From contig VAXT01000001.1 of the NCBI GenBank assembly GCA_005883245.1, positions 1 through 7,109 of the forward strand: DNA of 7,109 nucleotides, given 5' to 3'. The translations under genes and the position numbers were made by a program. Below the pieces are notes generated by a model. The model ran no database searches. It saw nothing but the letters and a program-made list of their open reading frames with translations, and was not told the DNA's origin. This document shows, piece by piece, positions 5,639 through 7,109 of the stretch (the stretch's first letter is position 1; every line of letters starts with the position of its first letter). This stretch comes from Actinomycetota bacterium (lineage in GTDB: Bacteria > Actinomycetota > Thermoleophilia > Gaiellales > Gaiellaceae).

Positions 5639-5662
5639 GTGTCGACCTGCGGGATGTCGTGA
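5639..5662 (+). CDS. Putative 7-residue leaderless upstream ORF of the M20 gene
   Basis: GTG TCG ACC TGC GGG ATG TCG TGA would encode MSTCGMS. The GTG is 6 nt after a TANNNT -10 (TATGCT, 5627-5632), the spacing for a leaderless transcript, and the TGA overlaps the probable GTG start of the M20 hydrolase in the classical GTGA arrangement (5659-5662). If real it is a coupling or attenuating leader peptide. It is too short to support by sequence alone and could be chance, with this stretch simply a 20-nt 5' leader. Confidence 0.3.
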   Translation: MSTCGMS

Positions 5663-6960
5663 GCGCGACCGTCTCGCTGCGTGACGAGGTGACGACGCTC
5701 CTCTCGGAGCTGATCCGCCTCGACACGGTCAACCCGCCCGGGAACGAGACCCGCGCGGCCGAGCACCTGCGCGGGTACCTCGAGGCGAACGGCATCGCCT
5801 GCGAGCTGTACGCCAAGGTGCCCGAACGTGCGAACCTCGTCGCCCGGATCCCGGGCACGGGTGACGGCCCGCGGCTGGCCTTCCTCTCGCACACGGACAC
5901 GGTGCTCGCCGATCCGGCCGAGTGGGAGGTCGACCCATGGTCGGGCGAGCTCCGTGACGGCGAGATCTGGGGCCGCGGCGCGCTGGACATGAAGGGCCAG
6001 GTGGCCGCGACCGCGGTCGCGATGGCGTCTCTAGCACGCGAAGGGTTCCAACCCAAAGGCGACGTCATCTTCATCGCGGCCGCCGACGAGGAGGTCGGCG
6101 TCGACTTCGGACTCGCCTGGCTGTGCCGCGAGCACCCGGAGGCCGTCCGCGCCGAGTACTCGCTGAACGAGGGCGCCGGCGACCGGATCGAGCTCGCCGG
6201 CAAGCCGTTCTACCTCGCGTCGACGGCCGAGAAGATGAGCTCGCCGTTCATGTTGCGCGTGCGCGGGCGGAGCGGCCACGCGTCGATGCCCTCGATCGCC
6301 GACAACGCCCTCGTCAAGGCCGCGAAGCTGATCGAGCGCCTCGGCGAGTTCAAGCCGGAGCCGCGGCTGGAGCCCGAGGTGTCCGCACTCTTCGAGGCCG
6401 TGGTCGGTGCGCCGCCGGATGATGCGAACCAGGTGCTCGAGGCCGCGCGGCTGATCGATCCGATCGCCGTCGAGCTCGTCGAGCCGCTGCTCGGGATGAC
6501 CGTCTCGCCGACGATGGCCACGGCTTCGCAGAAGCGGAACGTGATTCCCGCGCTCTGCGAGGTGACGGTCGACTGCCGGCTGCTCCCCGGGCAGACGCAG
6601 GCCGAGGCGGAGCAGGTGATCCGCGGCGTGCTCGGCGAGGCCGACTACGAGCTCGAGTGGGTCGAGGGACAGGGCGGGACGCGTTCGCCGATGGAGGGGC
6701 CGCTCTGGGATGCGATCGGAAGCTGGGTCGCCGAGACGGAGCCGGAGGCGGCCGTAGCCCCGATCTGCCTCGCCGGCTTCACGGACAGCCACTGGATGCG
6801 CGACGCGTTCGGCACGGTCGCGTACGGCTTCTTTCCTCTTCGCTACATGGACGTGCAGCTCGCCACGCGGCTCGTGCATTCGGCGAACGAGCGGGCCCGC
6901 GTCGACGACCTCGAGGTGGGCGTCGACTTCCTGCGCTACGCAGCGCGGGCGATGAACTAG
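5659..6960 (+). CDS. M20-family metallohydrolase (ArgE/DapE/CPG2-like)
   Basis: A 433-residue di-zinc amidohydrolase of the M20/M25/M40 peptidase superfamily, which cleaves N-acyl amino acids, dipeptides or succinyl-diaminopimelate. In order: LIRLDTVNPPGNE at 18-30; metal ligand H78 and adjacent D80 in FLSHTDTV; bridging D110 in WGRGALDMKG; general base E144 and ligand E145 in AADEEVG; an acidic ligand E171 in LNEGAG; SGHASMP at 205-211 (H207, lid/dimer domain); and the last ligand H407 in VHSANERARVDDL. All catalytic positions appear intact. The substrate is not deducible; it is not clearly DapE or ArgE and no arginine or lysine biosynthesis gene is nearby. GTG 5659 was chosen because it gives the usual family N-terminus; the frame is open further upstream to 5539, but that part is antisense to rarA. 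A weak GCGGGA precedes the start. Gene and promoter are divergent from rarA. Confidence 0.9.
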   Translation: MSATVSLRDEVTTLLSELIRLDTVNPPGNETRAAEHLRGYLEANGIACELYAKVPERANLVARIPGTGDGPRLAFLSHTDTVLADPAEWEVDPWSGELRDGEIWGRGALDMKGQVAATAVAMASLAREGFQPKGDVIFIAAADEEVGVDFGLAWLCREHPEAVRAEYSLNEGAGDRIELAGKPFYLASTAEKMSSPFMLRVRGRSGHASMPSIADNALVKAAKLIERLGEFKPEPRLEPEVSALFEAVVGAPPDDANQVLEAARLIDPIAVELVEPLLGMTVSPTMATASQKRNVIPALCEVTVDCRLLPGQTQAEAEQVIRGVLGEADYELEWVEGQGGTRSPMEGPLWDAIGSWVAETEPEAAVAPICLAGFTDSHWMRDAFGTVAYGFFPLRYMDVQLATRLVHSANERARVDDLEVGVDFLRYAARAMN

Positions 6961-6964
6961 GCGC

Positions 6965-6970
6965 TACGCT
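6965..6970 (+). promoter_or_regulatory. Candidate -10 of the DUF1385 gene (leaderless)
   Basis: TACGCT fits TANNNT and is followed by exactly 6 nt (CAGTCA) before the ATG at 6977. There is no Shine-Dalgarno in the 16-nt gap after the M20 stop, so a leaderless mRNA starting at the ATG is the simplest reading. Read-through from the M20 gene is also possible. Confidence 0.5.
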
Positions 6971-6976
6971 CAGTCA

Positions 6977-7109
6977 ATGCCCGATGAACCGATCCGACTC
7001 GGCGGGATGGCGCTCGCGAACGGCGTGCTCGTGCACGGGCCGATCTCGTGGGCGATCGCGGCCCGGCTGCCCGACGGGCGGCTCGAGGTCGCGGCCGAGC
7101 CCAAGCGCT
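6977..7109 (+). CDS. DUF1385 family protein, N-terminal fragment
   Basis: The frame opens at ATG 6977 and runs off the right edge after 44 codons. The visible N-terminus, RLGGMALANGVLVHGPISWA at residues 7-26 followed by AIAARLPDGRLEVA, matches the start of DUF1385 proteins as I recall them in Actinomycetota (a G-G-M-A-L-x-N-G-(L/V)-L-(V/I)-H-G-P core followed by W-A-x-A-x-R and a D-G-x-(I/L)-E-V-A strand). DUF1385 members are usually multi-spanning membrane proteins of unknown function, with the helices later than the part seen here. The gene starts 16 nt after the M20 stop with its own -10 element. The family call is reasonably sure; no function can be given. Confidence 0.7.
   Translation, partial: MPDEPIRLGGMALANGVLVHGPISWAIAARLPDGRLEVAAEPKR

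Noticed and set aside
5539..5658. N-terminal extension of the M20 hydrolase from 5539
   Set aside because: It is antisense to the start of rarA and gives a non-homologous N-terminus; GTG 5659 places the conserved first helix correctly.
5617..5892. N-terminal extension of RarA by 92 residues from an ATG at 5892
   Set aside because: The extension is antisense to the M20 gene, shows no RarA similarity, and would cover the M20 promoter; the GTG at 5616 gives the family's normal N-terminus and length.
6031..6879. Open frame of 282 codons on the minus strand opposite the M20 gene
   Set aside because: Antisense shadow rich in Arg, His and Leu with no recognisable motif, inside a well-supported gene.

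Overview
The window is high-GC (roughly 70% by eye) bacterial chromosome, densely packed, with many GTG starts, overlapping starts and stops, a tRNA without an encoded CCA tail, and several TANNNT-type -10 elements only 6-8 nt ahead of start codons (leaderless-transcript architecture). Together with the gene set (DUF1385 membrane protein, RarA, M20 hydrolase, ETF, SAM hydrolase) this points to Actinomycetota, possibly a Thermoleophilia/Gaiellales-like lineage; the lineage is inference from style, not from a marker gene.

Layout. 1-810 (+): the 3' end of a SAM hydroxide adenosyltransferase (DUF62 family) overlaps by one base the start of a class I SAM-dependent methyltransferase. 811-1086: an intrinsic terminator, overlapping inverted repeats, and a tRNA-Phe(GAA) on the minus strand. 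1087-3236 (-): a fused electron transfer flavoprotein (EtfB-EtfA in one polypeptide) followed 2 nt later by a stand-alone response-regulator receiver domain. 3257-3925 (+): a metallophosphoesterase, divergent from the ETF with only 20 bp between start codons. 3897-5616 (-): RarA (MgsA) AAA+ ATPase followed by an OsmC-family peroxidase that starts inside the rarA stop region; its tail overlaps the phosphoesterase tail. 5659-6960 (+): an M20-family metallohydrolase, divergent from rarA, apparently preceded by a tiny leaderless upstream ORF. 6977-7109 (+): the start of a DUF1385 protein.

The genes do not form one obvious pathway. They are separate short transcription units of largely housekeeping type: SAM turnover, electron transfer, replication-fork maintenance with hydroperoxide defence, and peptide or N-acyl amino acid hydrolysis. 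The most unusual item is the fused ETF: its EtfB part and EtfA N-terminal part look ordinary, but the normally highly conserved FAD-binding signature is eroded, and the protein is coupled to an orphan receiver domain. Other points of interest are the putative seven-residue leaderless ORF ahead of the M20 gene, back-to-back overlapping -10 elements between rarA and that gene, and the interlocked terminators at 824-904. I see no CRISPR array, insertion sequence, prophage or defence island.
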